Positions 17,008 to 28,096 of a stretch of 64,000 nt of DNA are shown piece by piece. The notes beneath the pieces are model-generated. The model searched no databases. It had not been told where the DNA came from and worked only from the letters and a program-made list of their open reading frames with translations. The translations under genes were made by a program, and so were the position numbers. This DNA comes from Candidatus Fimimorpha excrementavium (GTDB lineage: Bacteria > Bacillota > Clostridia > Lachnospirales > Lachnospiraceae), in the NCBI GenBank assembly GCA_018710785.1, contig DVJD01000116.1, positions 48,524-112,523 of the forward strand, given 5' to 3'. Each line of letters opens with the position of its first letter. Position 1 is the first letter of the stretch.

Positions 17008-18342
17008 ATGAAAAAGAAAGTTTGGATCGGGACGGCTGCGGCTGTTTTGGTAATCGGAGCAGCCGGAGCCGGTATTTGGATGCTGCAGGGAGAGGAAAAG
17101 GAAGAGGAAGCCGTTTATGTCAGCAACGTGGCATCGATGATGAATATGGCGGGGAGCGGACTGGGAAATCGGTATACCGGTGTGGCGGAAACACAGCAAT
17201 CCTGGGAAGCAGAATTTCAGGCAGATAAGGAAGTGGCGGAATGGTATGTGGAAGAGGGCCAGGAAGTGGCAGAGGGAACGCCCCTTTTTCGGTATGATAC
17301 GGCAAAAACGGAAGAGAGCCTGGCGCAGGCCCGACTGGATTTGGAGACCATTGCCAATGATAAAATCAATCTGAATCAGCAGATTGCAGCCTTGGAAAAA
17401 GCCAGAAAAGAGGCAGAAAAAGAGGAACAGGTTTCCTACGATATTGAACTGTTGAATGCACAGGCCAGTCTAAAGGCAAAAGACCTGGAGGAAGCCAATA
17501 AAACGTCCGAAATCAGTTCTCTGCAGAACATTATTGATACAGCCACGGTATCCAGCCCAATCGCGGGCATTGTCAAATCCATGAATAAAACCGGCGATCA
17601 AACGAATGTCAATGGGAGAATTCAGCCGTTTGTATCCATAGTGGGATCAGGAGGTATCCGGATTAAGGGAACAGTGAATGAACTGAATCTGGCATCACTG
17701 GGGGAAGGCGCCTCGGTGATTATCCGGTCCAGAGCCGATGAGAATGTCATATGGAAAGGGACACTCACAGAAATTGATACGAATCCCCAGCAAAATTCCA
17801 TGGATATGGGCGGTTATACCGAGTCCACCAAGTATCCATTTTATGTGGAACTGGAAGACACGGCAGGATTGATGCTGGGACAGCATGTGCTGGTGGAAAT
17901 GGATTACGGACAGGCAGAGAAAAGGCAGGGAATATGGCTGGATGAATTTATGATTGCGGAGGCGGACACGGCGCCTTATGTATGGGCAGATGACGGCACG
18001 AATCATTTGGAAAAAAGAAGAGTGGTTTTGGGAGAATATGATGAAGAACGGAATCAGTATGAAATTCAAAGCGGACTCATGCAGACGGACTGGATCACAT
18101 TTCCTGAAGAAGAGTTAAAGGACGGCATGCAGACCATGAAAAGCCAGACCGGGCAGATGGGGAAACCGCTTCCGGAGGAGGAAGGAGAGCCGCAGGAGGA
18201 GCAAATGATGGAACCGGGCAATTCCGACGATGCCGTGATCAATGGCGTTCCTGACAATGGAGCGGTGATGGAAGAAGAGATGATTCTTGGAGCCGGTGAG
18301 GCGGGAAGTCGGAAGGAATGGAAAGGGGGAGACCGCCTGTGA
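17008..18342 (+). CDS. MacA/YknX-like efflux adaptor (HlyD family)
   Basis: 444 residues. An N-terminal signal anchor (KKKVWIGTAAAVLVIGAAGA, residues 2-21) is followed by the split lipoyl domain (KEVAEWYVEEGQEVAEGTPL and, after a coiled-coil hairpin about 110-185, TVSSPIAGIVKSMNKTGD), a beta-barrel domain and an acidic C-terminal tail rich in Glu, Pro and Met. Such adaptors sit on the outer face of the membrane and link an ABC permease to its substrate. GGAGG at 16997-17001 is 6 bp before this ATG; an earlier ATG at 17002 is too close. The stop overlaps the next start (GTGA). First gene of a four-gene efflux operon. Confidence 0.85.
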   Translation: MKKKVWIGTAAAVLVIGAAGAGIWMLQGEEKEEEAVYVSNVASMMNMAGSGLGNRYTGVAETQQSWEAEFQADKEVAEWYVEEGQEVAEGTPLFRYDTAKTEESLAQARLDLETIANDKINLNQQIAALEKARKEAEKEEQVSYDIELLNAQASLKAKDLEEANKTSEISSLQNIIDTATVSSPIAGIVKSMNKTGDQTNVNGRIQPFVSIVGSGGIRIKGTVNELNLASLGEGASVIIRSRADENVIWKGTLTEIDTNPQQNSMDMGGYTESTKYPFYVELEDTAGLMLGQHVLVEMDYGQAEKRQGIWLDEFMIAEADTAPYVWADDGTNHLEKRRVVLGEYDEERNQYEIQSGLMQTDWITFPEEELKDGMQTMKSQTGQMGKPLPEEEGEPQEEQMMEPGNSDDAVINGVPDNGAVMEEEMILGAGEAGSRKEWKGGDRL

Positions 18343-19016
18343 TTTTGCAGTTGGAACAGATTTGTAAAGAATATATACAGGGATCCATGAGAGTCTCTGT
18401 GCTGAAGAATATCACCTTTTTCATGGAAGAAGGAGAATACGTGGCGGTTATGGGACCGTCCGGTTCCGGGAAGACAACGCTGATGAATATAATCGGATGT
18501 CTGGATCAGGCCACATCGGGCACCTATTGTTTGGACGGCAAAGATATCAAAACATGCAGTGAAGCGCAGATGGCGGATATCAGACTGAGAAAAATCGGAT
18601 TTGTATTTCAGAATTTCAATCTTTTGCCGCGCCAAAACGCCCTGGAAAATGTGGAACTGCCCCTTACCTATGCCAAAATTCCGAAAAAAGAGAGGAGGCA
18701 GAGGGCAGAGGAAGCCCTGTGCCGGGTAGGACTAAAGGATCGAATCCGTTTTCTGCCGAGCCAGCTTTCCGGAGGACAGAAACAGAGAGTGGCCATAGCC
18801 AGAGCTCTGGTCAACCATCCGAAACTGCTTTTGGCAGATGAGCCGACCGGGGCTTTGGATTCCAGATCCGGCGAACAGGTGATGGAATTGTTCCAAAAGC
18901 TGAATGAAGAAGGAACCAGTATTCTGATGATTACCCATGACGCGGATGTGTCATCCAGGGCAAAGAGACGTGTTCTGATACGGGACGGAATACTGAGGCA
19001 GGAGGATATGGAATGA
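18339..19016 (+). CDS. MacB/YknY-like ABC transporter ATP-binding protein
   Basis: 225 residues, standard for the LolD/MacB ATPase type. Walker A GPSGSGKTT (about 43), FQNFNLLPRQNALENVELPL typical of this family, signature LSGGQKQRVAIARAL, Walker B LLLADEPTGALDS and His in MITHD. It powers the permease two genes downstream. Start is GTG at 18339, in a GTGA overlap with the adaptor stop and with GGGGGAG upstream. The end overlaps the next ATG (ATGA), so translation is coupled through the operon. Confidence 0.93.
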   Translation: MILQLEQICKEYIQGSMRVSVLKNITFFMEEGEYVAVMGPSGSGKTTLMNIIGCLDQATSGTYCLDGKDIKTCSEAQMADIRLRKIGFVFQNFNLLPRQNALENVELPLTYAKIPKKERRQRAEEALCRVGLKDRIRFLPSQLSGGQKQRVAIARALVNHPKLLLADEPTGALDSRSGEQVMELFQKLNEEGTSILMITHDADVSSRAKRRVLIRDGILRQEDME

Positions 19017-20881
19017 GAAGAAAACGATATGCGGCGCTTGCTTTGGCAGGTACGCTGATGATGTCAGGTATGTTCTGCGCGTGTGGAGAAGGCCCGGTGG
19101 CAAACGTCATTTCTGTGGCAGAATTAAACAGCGGGTATTACGGCGGGACAGTCAGTCTGAATGGGTATGTTACGGATGAGGCTTCCCAGAATGTCTACCT
19201 GAAAGAAAATCAGAAAATCGAAGAAATATATGTAAGTCCGGGAGATCGTGTCACCAAAGGACAGGCACTGGCGGCACTGGATAAAGAGTCGGTTCGTCTT
19301 CAGCTGGAAGAGGAAGAGCTGAAAAATCAAAGTTTGCAGCTTCAAATCCAAAAATGCCGACAGGATTTGGCTGAACTGGAAAAAGGGAAGATTCCGTCGG
19401 AAACCATCATAAAAAAAGAAATGACACCGGTGAAAGGCGGAAAACGGGAAGCTGAAACCGAAGGAGAGGAAGAAACGAGCGTCTGTTCCATTCTGGATGA
19501 GACGTCTGTACCCGTGACAGGAAAGGGAACAAAGAAAGAACCGTATCTTTTTCTGGTAAAAAAGGAATGCGCGGTCATGGGAACCTTTTTCAACAAAATG
19601 GCACAAAAGCCGTACTGGTTTCGGCTGGAAGTGCGTGAAGAGGATCGGCCGGAGGGAAAGGTGGTGCAGGCCTGGAACGGGGATGGCAGCCTGCTGAAAA
19701 AATGGCATCCCGAAAGCCGGATTATGCTGGAAAATCTGGAAGCTGTGACCGAATTGAAAGATGCGCTGAAACCGGTAGCACTTCCGGAAGAACCGACAAA
19801 GCCGGAGGAGACGAAGCCGGAGGAAAGTCAGCCGGAGGAAACGATCCCGGAAGAGAGTCAGCCGGAGGAGACAAAACCGGAGGAAAGCCTTCCGGAGGAG
19901 ACAAAACCGGAAGAGAGTCAGCCGGAGGAGACAAAACCCGAGGAAAGTCAGCCGGAAGAGACGATCCCGGAAGAAAGCCTGCCGGAGGAAATCATCTCCG
20001 ATGGGGAATTTCCGGAAGAGACGTTGCCGGATAGTTGGGACGGTGACTGGAGCGATGTCTGGGAGGATGGCGGTTTCCATTGGGAGATCGGTTCCGGCAA
20101 AGAGTCCTGGATCGAAGAACCGACGGAAGATCCGGCTGTCATGGCAGAGGAGATCAGGCAAAGAAAAGAAGAAAAGAATAAGGAATTGCGCGGACTGGAA
20201 CTTCAGATTCGGCAGTCTGATTTGAATAAGCAGAATTTGGAAAAAGATTTGGAGCAGGGAACCATAAACAGCGCAGTGGATGGCGTGGTCAAATACGTCA
20301 ATGATCCGAGAAGCGAATCCGTCTCTTCCTCCGATCCCATGATCCAGGTGGTGAGCCAGGAGGGCTGGTATATCATGGGAGAGTGCAAAGAAACCATGCT
20401 GGAGTTTCTGAAAGAGGGGGACCGCATCAGTGGTTTTTCCTATGAAAGCGGGATGTCATTTGAGGTAGAGATTCGGGAAATCAGCCGGTTCCCGTCGACG
20501 GAAACCAACCATTATGATAATGAAAATGTCTCCTATTATCCCTTTATCGCATATTTGGAGAACACAGAGGGACTGAAAAAAGATGAGTATGCCGAACTTA
20601 CGATTCCCAATGGGGAATCGGGAACGGATGGAATTTATCTGAACAAGGCCTTTATCCGGCGGGAAGATGGAATGGATTATGTGATGAAAAGGGGGGATGA
20701 CGGTACCCTCATGCGTCAGGAAGTCACACTGGGAAGAATCGTATACGGGGAAAATTATGAGATTCTGTCCGGGCTGGATTCGGAGGATTACATTGCATTC
20801 CCATACGGAAAGCATGTGAAAGAAGGAGTAAAAACGGAAGAACAGTCAGCGAACGACTTTTGGGAGGAAGCATATGGTTGA
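19013..20881 (+). CDS. Second efflux adaptor, lipoprotein-like, with PEE pentapeptide repeat
   Basis: 622 residues, far longer than ordinary adaptors. A signal peptide ends in MFCACGEG; Cys24 after Ala23 is the likely lipid site, though the lipobox is imperfect. The first lipoyl half (EEIYVSPGDRVTKGQALAAL, about 75) and the second (TINSAVDGVVKYVNDPRSES, about 420) are separated by a huge insertion. It holds an unknown domain (about 140-240, KGTKKEPYLFLVKKECAVMG) and about 13 pentapeptides of the form PEE[TS]x (about 262-330). The C-terminal barrel domain ends as in MacA. It overlaps the ATPase and permease genes at both ends, so it belongs to the same transporter. Two adaptors in one operon is unusual. 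Confidence 0.82.
   Translation: MRRKRYAALALAGTLMMSGMFCACGEGPVANVISVAELNSGYYGGTVSLNGYVTDEASQNVYLKENQKIEEIYVSPGDRVTKGQALAALDKESVRLQLEEEELKNQSLQLQIQKCRQDLAELEKGKIPSETIIKKEMTPVKGGKREAETEGEEETSVCSILDETSVPVTGKGTKKEPYLFLVKKECAVMGTFFNKMAQKPYWFRLEVREEDRPEGKVVQAWNGDGSLLKKWHPESRIMLENLEAVTELKDALKPVALPEEPTKPEETKPEESQPEETIPEESQPEETKPEESLPEETKPEESQPEETKPEESQPEETIPEESLPEEIISDGEFPEETLPDSWDGDWSDVWEDGGFHWEIGSGKESWIEEPTEDPAVMAEEIRQRKEEKNKELRGLELQIRQSDLNKQNLEKDLEQGTINSAVDGVVKYVNDPRSESVSSSDPMIQVVSQEGWYIMGECKETMLEFLKEGDRISGFSYESGMSFEVEIREISRFPSTETNHYDNENVSYYPFIAYLENTEGLKKDEYAELTIPNGESGTDGIYLNKAFIRREDGMDYVMKRGDDGTLMRQEVTLGRIVYGENYEILSGLDSEDYIAFPYGKHVKEGVKTEEQSANDFWEEAYG
19800..19990 (+). repeat. In-gene tandem repeat encoding PEE pentapeptides
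   Basis: Units of 15 bp alternate as CCGGAGGAGACAAAA-like and CCGGAGGAAAGTCAG-like, giving a 30-bp period and about 13 PEE[TS][KQIL] pentapeptides. Likely prone to length change by slippage, in steps that keep the frame. Confidence 0.9.
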
Positions 20882-22127
20882 GAATATTCGTTTATCATTT
20901 CAGGGAATCTGGTCACATAAGATGCGTTCGTTTCTCACCATGCTTGGAATCATCATTGGCATCGCATCCATCATCGCCATCGTTTCCACCATACAGGGAA
21001 CGAATGAGTTGATTAAACAGAATCTGGTGGGATCCGGAGACAACAGTATTTATGTGAAATTAAATCAGGGAGATTCCGAATATTATCTGGAAAACGGCAC
21101 TCCATCCGGGATCATACCGCTGTCCAAGCAGCAGAAGGAATCCATCCGGAGTCTGGAGGCAGTCAAATCAGCCACATTTTACCGGACGAGATCCTATGTT
21201 CCGGTTTATGGAAATCAGACCTCTTTTGAGGGAAATGTATATGGAATCGATGCTGATTATCTGAAGACCTGCGGATATCGTTTGATTAAGGGCAGAAATT
21301 TTGTCAGCCAGGATGGAAACGCATTTCATAAAGCGGCTATTTTGGATCGGGCATCGGCACAGACTTTGTTCGGCGGGGAGGAACCTCTGGGAAGAAGCAT
21401 TGAGATTCAGGGAGAACCGTTTACCGTCATAGGAGTTGCGGAAAAAGAGGAGAATGACAATCTGGTCATCCAATCCATGAAAGATTATATGACGTACCAT
21501 CAGAATGAAACCCTTGGGATCATCTTTATCCCGTCGGAGACATGGCCGATTTTATATGAGTTTGATGCGGCGGAAAATGCGGTGATCCGTGCAGTCAGTA
21601 CACAGCAGATGACGGAAGCCGGAAATGCCACATCGGAATTGATGAATTCCAGTATCATGTCAGAGATGGCAGAGAATGGTTTTTCATATAAAGCGGATGA
21701 TCTGCTGAAAAAGGCGAAAGACTTACAGGAAGTCAGCGAAAGCACCAATCAGCAGCTGATCTGGATTGCAAGTATTTCACTTTTGGTCGGCGGAATCGGT
21801 GTCATGAATATCATGCTGGTATCGGTGACGGAGCGGACCAGAGAAATCGGATTGAAGAAGGCAATCGGAGCCAGAAAAGGGAAGATTCTGGCCCAGTTTT
21901 TGACGGAGGCAGCGGTATTGACCAGCCTGGGAGGAATCCTGGGGGTGGCAGGCGGCATCGCGGCGTCTGAGGTGATTTCCAGAGTATCCCAGACGCCTGT
22001 GGCCATCAGTATACCGGCCATATTGGCAGCAGTTGTGTTTTCCATGGGAATCGGAATTCTGTTTGGGCTGCTTCCCTCCATCAAGGCGGCCAATTTAAAT
22101 CCCATTGATGCCCTGCGCTATGAATAA
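20874..22127 (+). CDS. MacB/YknZ-like ABC transporter permease
   Basis: 417 residues. TM1 (about 17-40, MRSFLTMLGIIIGIASIIAI), a large extracellular MacB core domain (about 50-285), then three C-terminal helices of the FtsX fold (about 290-405) with NIMLVSVTERTREIGLKKAI, the coupling segment. Ends NLNPIDALRYE, the classic terminus of this family. GGGAGG precedes the ATG, which lies 8 bp inside the adaptor gene. In Gram-positives such systems export peptides, toxins or lipophilic drugs; the substrate here is unknown. Confidence 0.93.
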   Translation: MVENIRLSFQGIWSHKMRSFLTMLGIIIGIASIIAIVSTIQGTNELIKQNLVGSGDNSIYVKLNQGDSEYYLENGTPSGIIPLSKQQKESIRSLEAVKSATFYRTRSYVPVYGNQTSFEGNVYGIDADYLKTCGYRLIKGRNFVSQDGNAFHKAAILDRASAQTLFGGEEPLGRSIEIQGEPFTVIGVAEKEENDNLVIQSMKDYMTYHQNETLGIIFIPSETWPILYEFDAAENAVIRAVSTQQMTEAGNATSELMNSSIMSEMAENGFSYKADDLLKKAKDLQEVSESTNQQLIWIASISLLVGGIGVMNIMLVSVTERTREIGLKKAIGARKGKILAQFLTEAAVLTSLGGILGVAGGIAASEVISRVSQTPVAISIPAILAAVVFSMGIGILFGLLPSIKAANLNPIDALRYE

Positions 22128-22129
22128 GA

Positions 22130-22160
22130 AAAAGAGGGGGGCGATACCCTCCTTCTTTTG
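22130..22160 (+). terminator. Terminator of the efflux operon
   Basis: AAAGAGGGGGG pairs with CCCTCCTTCTTT (one bulge) around CGATA, followed by TTG. Confidence 0.7.
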
Positions 22161-22164
22161 CGCG

Positions 22165-22217
22165 AAAAACCCGGAAAGCGGCTGCCGTGCTTGGCACGGG
22201 CAGACATTTTCCGGGTA
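22165..22217 (-). terminator. glnN terminator
   Basis: On the minus strand ACCCGGAAA (22208-22216) pairs with TTTCCGGGT (22169-22177), enclosing an inner stem GCCCGTGC/GCACGG, then TTTT. A similar inner hairpin occurs in the pyrG leader at 26305. Confidence 0.8.
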
Positions 22218-22249
22218 AATGAATATGCGATGTCTGTTTCGCTATTTGA

Positions 22250-24349
22250 CTAAATGGAGAAGAGAAGCTGATCGTAGGTCGGATAGGACAGATACTGATC
22301 AGGGATCAGCGCTTCTGCCTCATTGACTGCACTGCGGATGCGTTCCATGTCGGAAAGAACATTCTCATGGTAAGCCTTTGCCGTAAGAAGGGCATCATCC
22401 AAAGCTTCGGCTGCTTCCATATTCTGAAGAAGAGAAGCCAGATTGGAGGAAATTTCTGCCTGCAGGCTGCTCAGTGTGGTGATGAGCTCGGTGTCGTAGG
22501 CAAGGGGCATGCCTGGGATGAGGGTTTTCTTTTTCACAGCGGTATCGGCAATCTGTTCCACATAGGCAGATATGGACGGAAGGACTTCTTTTTTCAGCAT
22601 CTCTTCCAGTGTCTTGCCTTCGATATGGATGGTCTTTGAATAGTTTTCCAGAAGAATCTCATAGCGGGATGTGATTTCTTCTTTGGTAAACACACCGTGT
22701 CTGGTGAACAGTTCGATATTTTTTGGATCAATGAAATGTTCCAGAGCATCCGGCGTGGAAACCAGATTTGGAAGACCGCGGCGTTTTGCTTCTTCCACCC
22801 ATTCTTCTGTATAGCCATTCCCATTGAAAATAATCCGTTTGTGGCTAAGCAGGGTACTCTTTAAAAGGTCATGAATGGCAGCCGGAAGCTCTTCCTGTGA
22901 TACGGATTCCAGCTTTTCAGAAAACTGGCGAAGAACCTCTGCGACAGCTGTGTTTAATACGATATTGGGTGTCGATACAGAAGCAGAGGAACCAAGCATA
23001 CGGAACTCGAATTTGTTTCCGGTAAAAGCAAACGGTGAAGTACGGTTGCGGTCCGTGGTATCCTTTGTAAAATGCGGCAGCACATGGGCACCCGTTTCCA
23101 GCTGTTCTCTCTGGACGCCGTTGAAATACGTATCATTTTCTATGGAATCCATGACAGCCTGCAGTTCATCGCCCAAGAAGATGGAGACGATGGCCGGCGG
23201 CGCTTCATTGCCTCCCAGACGGTGATCGTTTCCGGCGCCGGCCACAGAGATACGCAGAAGATCCGCATAGTCATCCACTGCCTGGATGACAGCCATTAAA
23301 AAGATGAGAAACTGGGTGTTTTCACCTGGAGTTTTTCCCGGATCCAGCAGGTTTACTCCCGTGTTTGTGATGAGGGACCAGTTGTTATGTTTGCCGCTGC
23401 CGTTGATGCCTTCGAAGGGTTTTTCATGGAGAAGGCAGACAAATCCGTGTTTTCTGGCCACTTTACGCATCATTTCCATGGTAAGCTGATTGTGATCGAC
23501 AGCTACATTGCTGGTCTCGAATATGGGCGCCAGCTCGTGCTGCGCGGGAGCGACTTCATTGTGTTTGGTTTTTGCCGGAATTCCAAGCTTCCAAAGTTCT
23601 TTGTCCAGATCATGCATAAAGTCAGCGATCCTGGGCTTCAGAGCTCCAAAGTAATGGTCTTCCATTTCCTGTCCCTTGGGAGCCGCTGCGCCGAAAAGAG
23701 TCCGTCCGCAGAAGACCAGGTCCTTTCTCTTTTTGTACAGATCCCGTTCCACGATAAAATATTCCTGTTCCGGTCCCACAGTCGTATTCACACTGGTAAC
23801 ATCTGTGTTTCCCAAAAGGTGAAGAATACGTGTGGCCTCTTTGCTCAAAGTTTCCATGGAGCGCAGGAGCGGTGTTTTCTTATCCAAAACTTCCCCGCTG
23901 TAGGAACAGAACGCAGTGGGTATGTACAGGGTGTGATCTTTGATAAAAGCAGGAGATGTGGGATCCCATGCGGTGTATCCTCTGGCTTCAAAGGTGGCTC
24001 TCAGACCGCCGGATGGAAAACTGGAAGCATCGGGTTCACCTTTTACCAGCTCTTTTCCGGAAAAATCCATGATAATTTGACCGTCTCCTGTCGGGGAGAT
24101 AAAGCTGTCATGTTTTTCCGCTGTATAGCCGGTCATGGGCTGGAACCAATGGGTATAGTGGGTCGCTCCGTTTTCTACGGCCCATTCTTTCATGGCCACG
24201 GCCACGGCATTGGCCACATCCAATTCCAGATGGGTACCGTTTTCCATGGTTTTTTTGAGTGCTTTGTAAATATCTTTTGGTAATTTGGCCCGCATGACCT
24301 TATCATTAAATACAGAACTGCCGAATAATTCAGGAATATTAGATGCCAT
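22250..24349 (-). CDS. glnN: Glutamine synthetase type III
   Basis: 699 residues, the length of GSIII, about 250 longer than GSI. It makes glutamine from glutamate, ammonia and ATP. GSIII signatures: MASNIPELFGSSVFND start, THYTHWFQPMTGYTAEKHDS (about 80), VGPEQEYFIVE, NEVAPAQHELAP, GKHNNWSL and GNDHRLGGNEAPPAI. An AAGGAG lies about 10 bp upstream. It is divergent from purF, and its own promoter (24472-24499) fires into a terminator-like hairpin at the very 5' end of the transcript. A type I enzyme (glnA) is encoded 14 kb away in the same cluster. Confidence 0.96.
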   Translation of the reverse strand: MASNIPELFGSSVFNDKVMRAKLPKDIYKALKKTMENGTHLELDVANAVAVAMKEWAVENGATHYTHWFQPMTGYTAEKHDSFISPTGDGQIIMDFSGKELVKGEPDASSFPSGGLRATFEARGYTAWDPTSPAFIKDHTLYIPTAFCSYSGEVLDKKTPLLRSMETLSKEATRILHLLGNTDVTSVNTTVGPEQEYFIVERDLYKKRKDLVFCGRTLFGAAAPKGQEMEDHYFGALKPRIADFMHDLDKELWKLGIPAKTKHNEVAPAQHELAPIFETSNVAVDHNQLTMEMMRKVARKHGFVCLLHEKPFEGINGSGKHNNWSLITNTGVNLLDPGKTPGENTQFLIFLMAVIQAVDDYADLLRISVAGAGNDHRLGGNEAPPAIVSIFLGDELQAVMDSIENDTYFNGVQREQLETGAHVLPHFTKDTTDRNRTSPFAFTGNKFEFRMLGSSASVSTPNIVLNTAVAEVLRQFSEKLESVSQEELPAAIHDLLKSTLLSHKRIIFNGNGYTEEWVEEAKRRGLPNLVSTPDALEHFIDPKNIELFTRHGVFTKEEITSRYEILLENYSKTIHIEGKTLEEMLKKEVLPSISAYVEQIADTAVKKKTLIPGMPLAYDTELITTLSSLQAEISSNLASLLQNMEAAEALDDALLTAKAYHENVLSDMERIRSAVNEAEALIPDQYLSYPTYDQLLFSI

Positions 24350-24421
24350 AAACAGACACTCCTTTCAAATATGGATTCTTGGACAATGACCTTGCAAGGG
24401 AGCCGGAAAACCGGCAAAAGA

Positions 24422-24464
24422 AAAAGGCACCTTGGACCAATAATCCAAAGCGCCTTTGCTTTCT
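24422..24464 (-). promoter_or_regulatory. glnN leader hairpin (attenuator candidate)
   Basis: On the minus strand the predicted transcript begins near AGAAAGCAAAGG. AAAGGCGCTTTGGA pairs with TCCAAGGTGCCTTT through 14 bp (with wobbles) and is followed by TTTC. This is an intrinsic terminator shape at about +7, roughly 75 nt before the start codon. Same 5' foot as purF and glnA. Confidence 0.7.
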
Positions 24465-24471
24465 GTGAAGT

Positions 24472-24499
24472 AGTATACACGATTTTGGGGGATTGTCAA
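24472..24499 (-). promoter_or_regulatory. glnN promoter
   Basis: Minus strand TTGACA (24494-24499), 16-bp spacer, TATACT (24472-24477). It is 49 bp from the divergent purF -35, with an A/T-rich tract between. Confidence 0.8.
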
Positions 24500-24548
24500 G
24501 AGGGTAAAAAAATTTTTTTTGCGTCTGCCCCGCTCAATACGTTCAGGG

Positions 24549-24578
24549 TTGACAAATCTGAAAAAAATATGGTATTTC
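24549..24578 (+). promoter_or_regulatory. purF promoter
   Basis: TTGACA (24549-24554), 18-bp spacer, TATTTC (24573-24578). The -10 is weak. It predicts a start at AGGAGCAAAGG (24584). Confidence 0.6.
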
Positions 24579-24583
24579 TTTAT

Positions 24584-24629
24584 AGGAGCAAAGGGGCTTC
24601 GATTTTTCAGGGTCGAAGTCTCTTTTTTT
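24584..24629 (+). promoter_or_regulatory. purF leader hairpin (attenuator candidate)
   Basis: AAAGGGGCTTCGA (24590-24602) pairs fully with TCGAAGTCTCTTT (24613-24625), followed by TTTT. The predicted RNA starts AGGAGCAAAGGGG, almost the same as glnA. The purF ATG is 59 nt past the T-tract. Confidence 0.75.
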
Positions 24630-24688
24630 ATTGAAAAGTCCTTTTGGAGACCACAGATGCTGTGCCAGAAGGCGGAAAAGAGGAAGAG

Positions 24689-26068
24689 ATGAGCGGAGAC
24701 AAGCTGAAAGAAGAATGTGGCGTATTTGGAATGTATGACAGGGACGGAAACAATGTGGTTCCCTCCATTTATTATGGACTGACAGCCCTTCAGCACAGGG
24801 GGCAGGAGGCCTGCGGGATGGCTGTATCGGATACAAGCGGGCCAAAAGGAAATATGAAGTACCACAAGGGGATGGGACTGGTCAGCGAAGGGATGAAGGA
24901 AGATGCGCTGAAGGGAATGAAAGGGAATCTGGGCATCGGCCATGTCCGTTATTCCACCACAGGAGCTTCCACCCCGGAAAATGCCCAGCCCCTGGTATTG
25001 TCCTATGTGAAAGGCTCTCTGGCCCTGGCACATAATGGAAACCTGGTCAACACAGAGGAACTGAGAAGAAAACTGGAAGAAGCAGGGGCCGTATTTCACA
25101 CGACGACAGATTCGGAGGTGATCGCCTATCACATTGCCAGGGAACGGGTTCGCACCGATACCGTGGAAGAGGCTGTGAAAAATACGGCAAAAAAAATAAG
25201 GGGCGCCTATGGACTGGTGATCATGAGCCCGCGCAAGCTGGTGGGGGTCAGGGATCCGTTGGGGTTAAAGCCGCTCTGCCTTGGCAGACGCGGAAATGCC
25301 TATGTCATTGCCTCGGAAAGCTGTGCGCTGGCCGCCGTGGGAGCCGAGTTTGTGCGGGATATACGGCCTGGTGAGATTGTCACGATTACAAAAGAGGAAA
25401 TCCGTTCTGATATGGGACTGGCACAGGAAACACATGCCCATTGTATTTTTGAATATATTTATTTTGCCCGTCTGGACAGCACCATGGACGGCATCAATAT
25501 TTATGACGCGCGGATCCGAGGAGGCAGGGCTTTGGCAAAAGCGTATCCGGCCGAGGCGGATGTGGTCTGCGGCGTACCCGATTCCGGCCTTGCCGCAGCC
25601 AGAGGATATGCGATGGAATCCGGTATTCCATTTGAACTGGCCTTTCACAAAAACAGTTATATTGGCAGGACTTTTATCAAACCGACCCAGGAGGAAAGGG
25701 AATCCAGCGTGCATATGAAACTGAGTATTTTGGAACCGGTGGTCAGGGGAAAACGGATCATACTGGTGGATGATTCCATCGTAAGGGGAACGACCATTGC
25801 CAATCTGATCCACATGCTGAAAAAGGCCGGAGCCAAGAGCGTCCATGTTAGGATCAGCGCACCTCCGTTTCTGCACCCCTGTTATTTTGGAACCGACGTG
25901 CCTTCCAATGACCAGCTGATTGCCGTATCCCATTCTCCGGAGGAAATCTGTCAGCTGATCGGGGCAGACTCCCTTGGCTATATGAAGCTTACGGATCTGC
26001 CGGATATGGTGGGAAATCTTCCCTACTGCAGTGCATGTTTTGACGGAAATTATCCCATGACGGTGTAA
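24689..26068 (+). CDS. purF: Amidophosphoribosyltransferase
   Basis: 459 residues. It transfers glutamine ammonia to PRPP, the first step of purine synthesis. Cys10 in EECGVFG becomes the N-terminal nucleophile after removal of a nine-residue propeptide. The N-terminal glutaminase (GLTALQHRGQEACGMA, RYSTTG, LAHNGNL) is followed by a phosphoribosyltransferase domain with VDDSIVRGTT. Cysteines in HCIFEYIYF, HPCYFG and LPYCSACF match the four that bind the 4Fe-4S cluster in the Bacillus type. A TTG at 24644 opens the frame, but AGAGGA upstream of 24689 and the cleavage logic fix this ATG. It is separated from other pur genes and sits with glutamine genes. Confidence 0.95.
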   Translation: MSGDKLKEECGVFGMYDRDGNNVVPSIYYGLTALQHRGQEACGMAVSDTSGPKGNMKYHKGMGLVSEGMKEDALKGMKGNLGIGHVRYSTTGASTPENAQPLVLSYVKGSLALAHNGNLVNTEELRRKLEEAGAVFHTTTDSEVIAYHIARERVRTDTVEEAVKNTAKKIRGAYGLVIMSPRKLVGVRDPLGLKPLCLGRRGNAYVIASESCALAAVGAEFVRDIRPGEIVTITKEEIRSDMGLAQETHAHCIFEYIYFARLDSTMDGINIYDARIRGGRALAKAYPAEADVVCGVPDSGLAAARGYAMESGIPFELAFHKNSYIGRTFIKPTQEERESSVHMKLSILEPVVRGKRIILVDDSIVRGTTIANLIHMLKKAGAKSVHVRISAPPFLHPCYFGTDVPSNDQLIAVSHSPEEICQLIGADSLGYMKLTDLPDMVGNLPYCSACFDGNYPMTV

Positions 26069-28024
<1,956 letters not shown>

Positions 28025-28096
28025 TCCGTTTTCTCTGACTTGTGAATGTTTCGCAATTACCGAAAAAATAATGATAGGACAGAAAGGAAGAATGTT

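Noticed and set aside
19800-19990. Possible CRISPR-like array
   Set aside because: The repeat units are contiguous 15-bp codon repeats without spacers, inside a coding frame.
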